Assembly: GCF_000812865.1 (NCBI RefSeq)
Contig: NZ_JSYL01000002.1
Location: 124,001 to 188,000 of the forward strand
Direction: 5' to 3'
DNA: 64,000 nucleotides
Origin: Kaistella jeonii
GTDB taxonomy: Bacteria; Bacteroidota; Bacteroidia; Flavobacteriales; Weeksellaceae
In this document: in pieces, positions 52,352 to 62,156 of the stretch
Layout of the letters: each line of letters starts with the position of its first letter
Numbering within the stretch: the stretch's first letter is position 1
Position numbers and translations under genes: made by a program
Notes under the pieces: model-generated
What the model saw: the letters and a program-made list of their open reading frames with translations, nothing else
Database searches by the model: none
What the model was told of the DNA's origin: nothing

Positions 52352-55300
52352 ATGAAAAAACTTCTATTCTTCCTTTTCGTTGCAATTTCTTTGAATTCTT
52401 ACGCTCAGCTTGATCGGGAGCATTGGTTTGCACCAATGATGGATGAAGTAGGAAATGGCAATCAATATCAGTCAATTTACATGTCAACAAACGAGGCTGT
52501 TCCCTTTAATGTTGATATTTATTCCAATAATGTAGTTGTTGCTTCAGTCACGATCAGCAAAAATAATCCTGTAAAATATAGCATTGCAAACGCACAAAGA
52601 GGCAGAATCATTACTACAAGCAATAGTGATCTTTTCAAGCCAGTCGCAATGGGATTTTATTTGAAAGGAGCTAAACCCTTTTTTGCGAGTTTAAGATTTT
52701 CCATAAAAAATCATGGAGAAATGCAAACTTCCAAGGGAACGGCTGCTTTAGGGACAGAATTTCGTGCGGTTATGGCTCCGATTACGGTAAGTAATGGAAT
52801 TTTAAATTTCATGAATAGTATAATGGCAACCGAAGATAATACAAATGTTACCATTACAAATTTTGATCCCAATATTACTTTTTCAGATTTTGTTCCCAGA
52901 ATACAATTTTCTTTCAAATTAAATAAAGGACAATCTTATATTATAGAAGGAACTGGCGACTATTCTGCAAATTTCACGGGATATATTGGTGCAAAAATAG
53001 TTTCAGATAAACCTGTAATTATTGCAAATGGTAATTTTAATGGGCAATATGCCGGAAATTTTGGCAGTTCATCAGATATTCTAATGGATCAGGGAGTTCC
53101 CATCGATAAATTGGGACAGGAATTTGTTTTGATGAAAGGAAATGGCGATCCAAGTTCCAACATGGAAAAAGGACTTATTTTAGCGACAGAAAATGGTACA
53201 GAAATTTACATCAACGGTTCTGGCACACCTGTAGCTACGTTGAATGCAGGACAATATTACGAAACAGATAATTCTGCATATATCAATCAGGGGTTCGGGA
53301 ATTATAATATGTTTATTCGTGCTACCAAAAACGTGTATGTTTATCAATTATTAGCAGGAGCCAATAATTCATCAACAGAGGCGACCGGAGGTTTTAATTA
53401 TATTCCACCATTAAACTGTTATCTTCCGAAAAAAATTGATGAAATTGGTAAAATTGAAGAAAATGAATATTCTTCCAATGGAGTTTCTTACAGTTTAACC
53501 GTTCCTACCAAACTCAATATCATCACTGAAAGTGGTGCTACAGTTGATGTAAAACGAAACGGAATTTCTTTATTATTAAATTCGAGTAATGGACCTTTCC
53601 CTGTTTTAGGAAATAGCAATTGGGTAACTTATTCTATTCCAGATATCACAGGAAATATTGCAATATTTTCCTCAAATGCAGTTACTGCAGGAATTTCTGC
53701 CGGCAATGATGCAGTAGGTTATGGTGGTTATTTTGCTGGATTTTCTTCCATTCCTTTAATTTTAAAAACTGATGGCGAATGTCTTCCTGGTGTAAAATTA
53801 GAGGTTACCGCAGGTTTCGATTCTTACGAATGGCTGATCAAAGTAGGCGCAACTTATGTTCCTGCGCCAGGAATCAACAATACTTTTGAGTATTCTCCAA
53901 CCCAAGCAGGAATTTATGCTGTAAAAGTAAAGCAGGGGTCTTGTCCAGAAATTCAAACCAAAGATTACAAATTCTACAATTGTACCACTTATACCAATTA
54001 TAATTATACGACTTGTACAAGTCAAGTTGTTCCGGTCAATTTTGCGTTAAGTTCTCAATTGGTAAACGTGCCAACAATAAAAATTGACACGCAACCTACA
54101 AAAGGAACCGTTGTTATAAATGCAAATGGAACCATTACTTACACAGCAAATCCGAATGCAACAGGAAGCGATACGTTCAAGTTTTCTTTTTGCGGATCAG
54201 GTGCAATTCCAGATTGCGAAACGGTTCAGGCGACGGTAAACTTGAATCAGATCGTAAAATATGATGTAACGCTATCGGAATGTACATTGACCGGAATTGC
54301 TACTTATGATTTAAGTTCAGCGGCAGTTTCTCCGGATGCGACTGTTACTAAAGCTTACTATCAAACTTTAAATGGAGCGCAAAACGAAATTCCTGCAGAA
54401 TTGATTACCAATTTTACTAATTTTACAAGTGCAAATCGTTTCGTTTATGTACACATGAAAAATTCTTATGGTTGTACAACAGTTGCGACTATTGAATTAA
54501 AATCGAAATTAGCCGCAGATTTAAAACCGGAGCTTTTTACGAAAAGTACTTGCGATGAAGATCTGGATGGAATTATTGACGGTATTTATAAATTAGATTT
54601 AAATACCATTACTCCCATCGTTTTATTCAGTCCTTCAGATCATGTTGTTCGTTATTACGCCAATCAAACAAAAGCCAATGCAGGATTAGCAGATAATATA
54701 ACAGGAATTTTTAGTTTTACTGCCAACATTTCAGTCTGGATAAGAGTAGATCCGAAAAATGGTTGTTCACCTGTTGTTAAAGAAATTATGTTAACAAGAG
54801 GAACTAAATACAGTATTTATGATTCTCCTCACTTAAATGTTTGCGATAATGATTTGAATAACACAGAAAATATAGATCTTTCATTTTTAACAAGTTTATT
54901 TACGAACGATACCACAGCAACCGTAAAATATTTTGCAACGTTAGCCAATGCTCAGAATAACACAGCTCCGATTTCAGCGGCACAAACAATTACGGGAGAT
55001 AAAACATTTTATTACCGTTTCTCAAAAGCAGGTGTTTGTGATGCGATCGGAACGCTAAGTATCTCATTTAAAACTTCTACGCCTTCAACCCTTCTTCCGG
55101 CATCTGTTCCCGTTTGCGAGGGAAGTTCAACTACTTTAAATGTCGGTTCCGGTTATACAAATGTTCTTTGGAGTACCGGTGCAACTTCAACCACCATTAC
55201 AGTTGGTGCTGGAACTTATTACGTAGACTTAACTAATGCTTCTGGTTGTGTTTACCGCCAAAATGTGACAGTAGTTGATTCTCCGAAACCCCAATGGAAC

Positions 55301-58024
55301 ATCGCAGCTTACAATGCCACAAATTGTGATGATAATTTTGATGGAATCATTAATATTAATTTGACTACCATAACTCCAGTGATTTTGCCAAACTTCGCTT
55401 TATTTACTGTAGAGTATTTTGCAGATGCAGCTTTCACCATTCCGTTACCAAATAACTGGACCTATTCTGCAAATACAACTATTTATGTTAGAGCAAAATC
55501 GACGGTTTGTCCTACAGAATTTAAAACAATTGATTTTAAAATTGGTGCAAAATTGCCTTTAATTAAAGATATTGTCGCGACAAATACTTGTGATAACGAT
55601 TTGAACAATACCGAAAATATTAATTTACTAAATTATAGAAACCTCTTTACTTTAGATGCAACTGCGACTGTAAAATATTTTGCGACGTTAGCAAATGCTC
55701 AGAATAATACTGCAGCAATTTCAGCGGCACAAACGATTACTGGAGATAAAACTTTCTATTACAGATTTTCTAAAGGTGGAGTTTGTGATGTGATCGGAAC
55801 TTTGAATATTACTTTTAAAGCTTCTACTCCTTCAACTCTTCTTGCAGCAACTGTTACAATTTGTGCAGGAAGTACAACTACTTTAAATGTCGGTTCCGGT
55901 TATACCAATGTTCTTTGGAGTACAGGTGCAACTTCAACCACCATTACTGTTGGTGTCGGAAATTATTTCGTCGATTTAACAAATGCTTCTGGTTGTGTTT
56001 ATCGCCAAAATGTAATCGTAAAAGATACTCCAAAAGCACAATTTAATATTACCGCTTACAACGCTACGAATTGCGATGATAATTTCGATGGAATTATTAA
56101 AGTGAAATTTTCGACAATTACACCCGTAATTTTACCAAATTTTGCTTTGTTTACAGTGGAATATTCTTTATTCGCTAATTTCTCTACTCTTTTACCAAAT
56201 GACTGGACTTACTCTGTAAATACAACTGTTTATGTTCGTGCAGTTTCTGCAATTTGTCCGACTGAAACCCGACAAATCGATTTTAAAATTGGTGCAAAAT
56301 TGCCTTTAATTAAAGATATTGTCGCGACAAGTACTTGTGATAATGATTTGAACAATACCGAAAATATTAATTTAGGAAATTACAGAAACCTCTTTACTTT
56401 AGATGCAGCTGCAACTGTAAAATATTTTGCGACGTTAGCAAATGCTCAGAATAATACTGCAGCAATTTCAGCCACACAAACCATTACTGGCGATAAAACT
56501 TTCTATTATAGATTTTCTAAAGCTGGAGTTTGTGATATGATCGGAACTTTAAATATTACTTTTAAAGCTTCTACTCCAACTGCATTGCTCAATTCTTATA
56601 CTGTTTGTGCCGGAAGTTCACAAACATTAAACGCGGAATCTACTTACACCGCATATCTTTGGAAAAAAGGAACAACAACAATTTCGACGACACGAACTGC
56701 GGTTCTCTCTGTGGGAGTTTATACCGTTTCATTCACAAATACCTCAGGTTGCGTCTTTACAAAAAACATCACCATTGTAGAAGCGCCGAAACCGATCTGG
56801 AAGGTTTCTACTTATAACGCTACCAATTGTGATGAAAATTTTGATGGAATTATTACCATTGATCTTTCAACAGTTACTCCAGTGATTTTGCCGAATTTTG
56901 CTTTCTTCACCGTAGAATATTTTACAGATTCAGCATTACAAAATCTGATAACAAATCCTACCAACTGGACTTACTCTGCAAATACTACGATTTATGTGAG
57001 AGCAACTTCACCTTATTGTCCGGCGGAGACCAAATCAATCGATTTTAAATTTGGGAACGATCTTCCTTTGCTTAAAAATGATGTGACTGCGAAGGTTTGT
57101 GATGATGATTTCGATGGAATTAAAGCGGTGAATCTGTCGACTTTCATTCCTGAATTTACAGCAGATTCTGGTGTAAGTGTTTCCTATTATAGCTCTTTAG
57201 TCGATGCTCAAAATAAAGTAAACCCAGTTTCAAATCCTGTAACGGTAACCACTTCTGGAATTTATTATTTAAGATTTCACAAAAATTTATTCTGCGATGC
57301 GATTGGTAAATTAACCATCAACATTCAAAAAGCAAAAAAATCAGAGCTACTTGAGAATCAAAAACTTGATATTTGTCCGGAAGCAACTGTAATTTTAGAT
57401 GCAGGACCTGGTTTCGACAAGTATTTGTGGAGCACCGGAGAAAAAACGCAAACCATCGAAGTTCCTGTAGGAAGTTACTGGGTTGAATTAACTACTAATG
57501 GCTGTACTTACAAGCAAAATGTTTCTGTAAAAGCAGTTGCATTGCCAACAATTACGAGCATAGAAATTAAAGGTTCTACAGTTACAGTAACTGTTACGGG
57601 TGGAAATCCTCCTTATCAATATGCGATAGACAATGGTAGTTACCAAACATCAAATATATTTACCAATGTTCGCGGAGGTGATCATACGATTTACGTGATT
57701 TCGGCAGACAATTGTACGCCGGTTTCTGCAGATATTGATGTGGTGGAATTATACAATGTGATTACGCCAAATGGCGATGGAATTAATGATATCCTTAATT
57801 ATTCTGCATTATTGAAAAAAGAGGAACCTTTCCTTCAAATTTATGATCGATACGGAAAATTAGTTTTCACAGGTGATAAAAACAACCGATTTTCCTGGGA
57901 TGGGAAAGCCTTCGGAAAACTAGTCAATACAGAGAGCTATTGGTATATCATGAAATGGATCGAACCTGGATTCAATACTGTTACCCAATATAGTGGTTGG
58001 GTTCTCGTAAAAAACAGAGAATAA
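52352..58024 (+). CDS. Giant T9SS type B surface protein with IgGFc-binding-like N-terminus and repeated modules
   Basis: A 1890-residue secreted protein. Signal peptide ~1-18 (cleavage after YAQ). Residues ~20-470 resemble the IgGFc-binding N-terminal domain: MATEDNTNVTITNF, GYIGAKIVSDKPVIIANGNF and NCYLPKKIDEIG. A cadherin-like beta stretch lies at ~563-613. From residue 831 a ~249-residue module with a CDNDLNNTEN start repeats at 831, 1080 and 1329, then a diverged one at 1583; each contains a TSP3-like acidic turn and an Ig-like VLWSTGATSTTITVG stretch. The C-terminus is a type B sorting domain, ITPNGDGINDILNY. TACATTTG is at 52323-52330. Confidence 0.9.
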   Translation: MKKLLFFLFVAISLNSYAQLDREHWFAPMMDEVGNGNQYQSIYMSTNEAVPFNVDIYSNNVVVASVTISKNNPVKYSIANAQRGRIITTSNSDLFKPVAMGFYLKGAKPFFASLRFSIKNHGEMQTSKGTAALGTEFRAVMAPITVSNGILNFMNSIMATEDNTNVTITNFDPNITFSDFVPRIQFSFKLNKGQSYIIEGTGDYSANFTGYIGAKIVSDKPVIIANGNFNGQYAGNFGSSSDILMDQGVPIDKLGQEFVLMKGNGDPSSNMEKGLILATENGTEIYINGSGTPVATLNAGQYYETDNSAYINQGFGNYNMFIRATKNVYVYQLLAGANNSSTEATGGFNYIPPLNCYLPKKIDEIGKIEENEYSSNGVSYSLTVPTKLNIITESGATVDVKRNGISLLLNSSNGPFPVLGNSNWVTYSIPDITGNIAIFSSNAVTAGISAGNDAVGYGGYFAGFSSIPLILKTDGECLPGVKLEVTAGFDSYEWLIKVGATYVPAPGINNTFEYSPTQAGIYAVKVKQGSCPEIQTKDYKFYNCTTYTNYNYTTCTSQVVPVNFALSSQLVNVPTIKIDTQPTKGTVVINANGTITYTANPNATGSDTFKFSFCGSGAIPDCETVQATVNLNQIVKYDVTLSECTLTGIATYDLSSAAVSPDATVTKAYYQTLNGAQNEIPAELITNFTNFTSANRFVYVHMKNSYGCTTVATIELKSKLAADLKPELFTKSTCDEDLDGIIDGIYKLDLNTITPIVLFSPSDHVVRYYANQTKANAGLADNITGIFSFTANISVWIRVDPKNGCSPVVKEIMLTRGTKYSIYDSPHLNVCDNDLNNTENIDLSFLTSLFTNDTTATVKYFATLANAQNNTAPISAAQTITGDKTFYYRFSKAGVCDAIGTLSISFKTSTPSTLLPASVPVCEGSSTTLNVGSGYTNVLWSTGATSTTITVGAGTYYVDLTNASGCVYRQNVTVVDSPKPQWNIAAYNATNCDDNFDGIININLTTITPVILPNFALFTVEYFADAAFTIPLPNNWTYSANTTIYVRAKSTVCPTEFKTIDFKIGAKLPLIKDIVATNTCDNDLNNTENINLLNYRNLFTLDATATVKYFATLANAQNNTAAISAAQTITGDKTFYYRFSKGGVCDVIGTLNITFKASTPSTLLAATVTICAGSTTTLNVGSGYTNVLWSTGATSTTITVGVGNYFVDLTNASGCVYRQNVIVKDTPKAQFNITAYNATNCDDNFDGIIKVKFSTITPVILPNFALFTVEYSLFANFSTLLPNDWTYSVNTTVYVRAVSAICPTETRQIDFKIGAKLPLIKDIVATSTCDNDLNNTENINLGNYRNLFTLDAAATVKYFATLANAQNNTAAISATQTITGDKTFYYRFSKAGVCDMIGTLNITFKASTPTALLNSYTVCAGSSQTLNAESTYTAYLWKKGTTTISTTRTAVLSVGVYTVSFTNTSGCVFTKNITIVEAPKPIWKVSTYNATNCDENFDGIITIDLSTVTPVILPNFAFFTVEYFTDSALQNLITNPTNWTYSANTTIYVRATSPYCPAETKSIDFKFGNDLPLLKNDVTAKVCDDDFDGIKAVNLSTFIPEFTADSGVSVSYYSSLVDAQNKVNPVSNPVTVTTSGIYYLRFHKNLFCDAIGKLTINIQKAKKSELLENQKLDICPEATVILDAGPGFDKYLWSTGEKTQTIEVPVGSYWVELTTNGCTYKQNVSVKAVALPTITSIEIKGSTVTVTVTGGNPPYQYAIDNGSYQTSNIFTNVRGGDHTIYVISADNCTPVSADIDVVELYNVITPNGDGINDILNYSALLKKEEPFLQIYDRYGKLVFTGDKNNRFSWDGKAFGKLVNTESYWYIMKWIEPGFNTVTQYSGWVLVKNRE
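54842..57097 (+). repeat. Three tandem ~747-bp direct repeats inside the giant T9SS gene
   Basis: Repeat starts, judged by the CDND codons, are at 54842, 55589 and 56336: exactly 747 bp apart twice. A diverged fourth starts at 57098 (762 bp later). Copies 2 and 3 look nearly identical over long stretches of DNA. Confidence 0.85.
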
Positions 58025-58046
58025 ATAACATAAAATTCCTAAAACT

Positions 58047-58086
58047 AAAAAAGCCTGAATTCGAATTGAACTCAGGCTTTTTTATT
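58047..58086 (+). terminator. Terminator of the 1890-aa gene
   Basis: AAAAGCCTGA (58049-58058) and TCAGGCTTTT (58072-58081), then T. Confidence 0.8.
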
Positions 58087-58245
58087 TTGAGTGTGAAAGT
58101 TTTTAGAAATGGATCCTTAAAAATTTCTTTAAAAAGTAGAAAGCTAACGTATTGTATTACTGCTTTTACCCTTCAAACAAATCGTTGATTAGGGTATTGT
58201 TACAATCGATGCATTTTTTCATATTTGATTTAGATTAAAAATATC

Positions 58246-58455
58246 AGTTTTACTTTTCAAATTATACGTTTTAGACGCTATTTTATAGGTACAAAGCACT
58301 TAATTATTAGTATTAAACACCAATTTATCAGTCTTAGGCATCTATTTAGTCGTATTAAACGTCTATTTAGCAGTCTTAAACATCTATTTACTAGTCTTAA
58401 ACGTCAATCTAGCAGTCTTAAACATCAATGTAGTAGTCTTAGATATCAATTTCTA
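58246..58455. repeat. Ten-unit tandem array of 21 bp
   Basis: Units start every 21 bp from 58246 to 58435. The seven from 58309 onward are the best conserved, beginning AGTCTTAAAC or AGTATTAAAC and ending near ATTTAG. The first three are diverged. No spacers separate the units. Confidence 0.85.
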
Positions 58456-58471
58456 TTAAAACAACCTCATC

Positions 58472-58498
58472 AGAAGAATAATTGTTGAAGATTCTTCT
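58472..58498. repeat. Perfect 8-bp inverted repeat
   Basis: AGAAGAAT (58472-58479) and ATTCTTCT (58491-58498), 11-nt loop, no T-run. Between the tandem array and the 1157-aa gene. Confidence 0.6.
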
Positions 58499-58616
58499 AC
58501 TTTAATATCACCAATCAATTCAACAAGTAGATCTATTTTATTGTAGATTTAAAAATATTTGCGTCAACTATCTTTTAGAAGAAAAAGTTACTTTTGTTAC
58601 ACCATTAATTTCATAA

Positions 58617-61600
58617 ATGAAAAAATTTCTACTTGCTCTCTTAATCTTCTTTTCCTTATTTTCCCAAGCGCAGCTTGATCGGGAACATTGGTTTGGACCT
58701 ATGGTTGATCGAGTAAGCAACAGTTCGACCGTAAATTACCAAACTATTTATATTTCAACTGGAGAAATTACTCCTTTCAAAGTAGATGTTTATTTCGATA
58801 ATCTGGTTGTAGCAACTTACATGGTTAGCAAAAATAATCCTCAAAAACATATCATTTCATCCGCTGATCGAAATAAAATTATCATAAAAGGCAATGCGAC
58901 CAATCCGACTGTTGGTTTATTTACACCTGTGTCGATGGGATTTTATTTAAAAGGAGAGAAACCCTTTTTTGCAAGTTTAAGGTTTTCAGTATTAAATCAT
59001 GGCGAAATTCAAACCTCAAAAGGAACTGCAGCTTTGGGTACAGAATTCAGAGTTGTAGTGGCACCAATTACGGCTTCGACTGGATCGCTGAATTTCATTA
59101 ATAGTGTAATGGCGACCGAAGATCATACCAAAGTTATTATTAATGAATTCAAACCCAATGTTACTTTTACTGACGAAATCCCCAGAACTGAAATTACATT
59201 TGAATTAAACAAAGGACAATCTTATATTATTGAAGGAACCGATAGTTACAGCGAAAATAGTACAGGTTATATCGGTGCAAAAATAGTTTCTGATAAAGCG
59301 GTTGTTGTAACCAACGGAAATTTCAATGGTCAATATGCCGGAAATTTTACCAGTTCATCTGATATCTTAATGGATCAGACGGTTCCTATCAATAAACTGG
59401 GGAAAACTTTTATTTTGGTGAAGGGAAACGGAGATAACAGCTTATCTGATGGTGGAATATTAACAACAATGGAACGGGCAATTATCGTAGCTGTAAAAGA
59501 TAATACCAAAATTTATCTCAACGGAAGTGCGACTCCTGCTGCAACGATCAACACCGGCGAATTTTTCGAAACTCCGCCAAATAGTTATGTTGATCAAGGT
59601 TCCGGTCATTTCAATATGTCCATTGAGGCCACTGAAAATATTTATGTCTATCAACTTTTGGCAGGATTAAGCGGCTCAAGTAGTGTTGCAACTGGTGGTT
59701 TTAATTATATCCCGCCTTTAAGTTGTTATCTCCCAAGAAAAATAGATGAAATTGGATTCATCGATGAAAACGAGTATAGCAGTAATAATGTACCATACAG
59801 CGCAACAGTTCCTACAAAACTGAATATTATTACAGAAAAAGGGGCCACAATAACCGTTAAAAGCAACGGAACCGCGCTTACTCTTTCCCCTGCAAATGGT
59901 CCTTTTAACGTAACCGGAAACAGCAGTTGGGTTACTTATTCTATCCCTAATATTTCTGGAAACATCTCTTTAATTTCTTCACTTGCCGTTACAGCAGGAA
60001 TAACTGCCGGAAATGATGCGGTTGGTTATGGCGGATTTTTCGCGGGATTTTCCTCCACTCCATTGATTAATAAAATTGAAGGCGACTGTCTTCCAGATGA
60101 TGTGAAACTTGCTGTGATAGAAGGTTTTGATCATTATCAATGGTTGCAAAAAGTGGGAAATATTTATATTAATGCACCCGTTACTGTAAAACACCCTTCC
60201 AATACCGATTACTTTTATTATCCGCCACAAGCTGGGATTTATGCGGTGAAAATTAAACAAGGTTTTTGTCCCGAAGTTCAAACAGAAGATTACAAGTTTT
60301 TTAACTGTACGAATTACACTAATTATAATTATACAACCTGCGCCAATCAAACGATCATCCCAAAATTTGTTTTAAGCACTCAGACGATAAATCCTTCCAC
60401 GGTTCAAGTCACGATTCCGCCCACAAAAGGGGTCGTAACAATTGCTGCAGATGGAACCATCACCTACAAAGCAAACAAAAACGAAACTGGAATTGATACT
60501 TTTCGTTATACTTTTTGTGGAGTTGGTGCAATCTCAGACTGCGAAGTCGTTCAGGCAACCATTCAACTTAATCAAGTCATAACCAATAATGTTGTCTTGA
60601 AAAAATGCAGCGCGATCAACAATGTCATTTTTAATTTGAATGATGCAATCTTAACTCCAGACAATACAGCGCTAAAAAAATATTATAGCGATGCGGCTTT
60701 ACAAAATCAAATTCCAAATAATCAACTTGCGAATTATCTTGCTGTTGATGGCGATGTGGTTTACGTTTATATTAAAAATAATTTCGGCTGTGATGCTGTT
60801 GCGACCATCACTTTAAAAATAGATATTCCACCAATTGTTACCGAAAATCTTTATACCAAAAACCACTGCGATGAAGATTTAGATGGCATTATCGATGGGA
60901 AATACAAAGTAAATGTAAATTCCATAATTCCCTTTGTTGTTCCAAATCCTCTTGGTTTAAACATTCGATATTACGACAATGAGACAAAAGCAATCATTGG
61001 TGGAAGTGATAATATTACAGGAGTTTATGTTTTTACAAGTACTACTAATGAAATTTGGATCAGAGTTGATGCTCCAAATGTTTGTCCACCAGTAATCAAA
61101 AAAATCATCCTGCAAATTGGAACTAAATTAAATATTAATAATGCAGTGTCAGATTTTGCATGTGATAACGATTTCGATAATGAAGTGACCATCAATTTAG
61201 CCTCCTACATTTCACTTTTTACAAGTGATTCTGGTATTACGGCAATCTATTTTGATGATTTAATAAAGGCTCAAAAAAACTTCCCGGGTGAAAATATTTC
61301 GGCAAACAAAATCATAACTGGCAACAAAATCTTTTATTACCGATTAAAAAAACCTGGTTTTTGCGACGTTGTAGGAACATTAAATTTAAAAATCAGACAA
61401 CCAAAAAAATCCACGGTTTTGGTGGATAAAGAAATTTGTACCATATCAAAAACCAGTCTTGATGCAGGTTTTGGTTTTGATGGATATCTTTGGAGCACCG
61501 GGGAAAAAACCCAGATTATACAAAACGTTCCATTGGGTAATTATTGGGTCGATTTATATTTCAATGGTTGTATTTACCGACAAAATGTTTCCGTAACAGC

Positions 61601-62090
61601 GGTTGAACTGCCAAAAATTATCCGCATCGATATTGTAGGTTCTACAGTGACTGTGAATGTTTCCGGCGGAAATCCTCCTTATCAATACGCGATCGACAAT
61701 CTTAATTATCAGTCTTCTAATGTATTTTTAAATGTTCGTGGTGGTGATCATAAGATTTATGTAATTTCTGCTGATAATTGCATTCCGGTTTCTGTCGACA
61801 TCAATGTGATTCAGCTCTACAACGCCATTACGCCAAATTATGACGGAATTAATGATATCCTCGACTACTCAGGTTTATTGAAAAAAGATGACGCTTCTCT
61901 GCAGATTTACAATCGATACGGACAATTGGTATTCAGCGGGGACAAAAACAATCAATTTATTTGGAACGGAAAATTTTCTGGCAGATTGGTAAATACCGGA
62001 ACATATTGGTTCATAATTTCCTGGAAAGAACCTGGTCACGAAACATTTACCCAATATAAAGGCTGGGTTCTGGTAAAAAATAGAGACTAA
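58617..62090 (+). CDS. T9SS type B surface protein, shorter paralogue of the giant protein
   Basis: A 1157-residue secreted protein. Signal peptide ~1-18 (SLFSQAQ). The N-terminal ~480 residues closely match the 1890-aa protein, e.g. LDREHWFGPMVDRV, MATEDHTKVIINEF and CYLPRKIDEIG. A cadherin-like stretch is at ~585-637. One TSP3-like unit (HCDEDLDGIIDGKYKV), one CDNDFDNEVTINL unit and one Ig-like LWSTGEKTQ unit follow. The sorting domain is ITPNYDGINDILDYSGL. It lacks the tandem modules: 1890 minus 1157 is 733 residues, close to three modules. Tandem gene duplication is the simple reading. TACTTTTG is at 58589-58596. Confidence 0.9.
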   Translation: MKKFLLALLIFFSLFSQAQLDREHWFGPMVDRVSNSSTVNYQTIYISTGEITPFKVDVYFDNLVVATYMVSKNNPQKHIISSADRNKIIIKGNATNPTVGLFTPVSMGFYLKGEKPFFASLRFSVLNHGEIQTSKGTAALGTEFRVVVAPITASTGSLNFINSVMATEDHTKVIINEFKPNVTFTDEIPRTEITFELNKGQSYIIEGTDSYSENSTGYIGAKIVSDKAVVVTNGNFNGQYAGNFTSSSDILMDQTVPINKLGKTFILVKGNGDNSLSDGGILTTMERAIIVAVKDNTKIYLNGSATPAATINTGEFFETPPNSYVDQGSGHFNMSIEATENIYVYQLLAGLSGSSSVATGGFNYIPPLSCYLPRKIDEIGFIDENEYSSNNVPYSATVPTKLNIITEKGATITVKSNGTALTLSPANGPFNVTGNSSWVTYSIPNISGNISLISSLAVTAGITAGNDAVGYGGFFAGFSSTPLINKIEGDCLPDDVKLAVIEGFDHYQWLQKVGNIYINAPVTVKHPSNTDYFYYPPQAGIYAVKIKQGFCPEVQTEDYKFFNCTNYTNYNYTTCANQTIIPKFVLSTQTINPSTVQVTIPPTKGVVTIAADGTITYKANKNETGIDTFRYTFCGVGAISDCEVVQATIQLNQVITNNVVLKKCSAINNVIFNLNDAILTPDNTALKKYYSDAALQNQIPNNQLANYLAVDGDVVYVYIKNNFGCDAVATITLKIDIPPIVTENLYTKNHCDEDLDGIIDGKYKVNVNSIIPFVVPNPLGLNIRYYDNETKAIIGGSDNITGVYVFTSTTNEIWIRVDAPNVCPPVIKKIILQIGTKLNINNAVSDFACDNDFDNEVTINLASYISLFTSDSGITAIYFDDLIKAQKNFPGENISANKIITGNKIFYYRLKKPGFCDVVGTLNLKIRQPKKSTVLVDKEICTISKTSLDAGFGFDGYLWSTGEKTQIIQNVPLGNYWVDLYFNGCIYRQNVSVTAVELPKIIRIDIVGSTVTVNVSGGNPPYQYAIDNLNYQSSNVFLNVRGGDHKIYVISADNCIPVSVDINVIQLYNAITPNYDGINDILDYSGLLKKDDASLQIYNRYGQLVFSGDKNNQFIWNGKFSGRLVNTGTYWFIISWKEPGHETFTQYKGWVLVKNRD

Positions 62091-62101
62091 AAACTGGCAT
62101 T

Positions 62102-62140
62102 AAAAAACCTGAATTCTTTTTTGAATTCAGGTTTTCTTTA
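62102..62140. terminator. Terminator after the 1157-aa gene (also reads from coaE)
   Basis: AAAACCTGAATTC (62104-62116) and GAATTCAGGTTTT (62123-62135). Symmetric A/T flanks make it usable from both sides. Confidence 0.85.
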
Positions 62141-62156
62141 AAATTATCTCGAAGGT

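Larger units (their letters stand above)
58025..58616. other. 592-bp spacer between the two giant genes, no convincing gene
   Basis: It holds a terminator (58047-58086), the 21-bp tandem array (58246-58455) and a perfect inverted repeat (58472-58498). An 84-codon open frame (58234-58485) exists, but it has no normal start codon and only repeats because the unit is 21 bp. Confidence 0.75.

Noticed and set aside
58246-58455. CRISPR-like array
   Set aside because: Units are contiguous with no spacers, and no cas gene is in the window.
58234-58485. 84-codon open frame across the 21-bp array, with heptad-like SLKHLF repeats; a second plus-strand frame is also partly open
   Set aside because: No ATG, GTG or TTG start in frame, and a 21-bp unit without a stop stays open however often it repeats, so openness is not evidence of coding.
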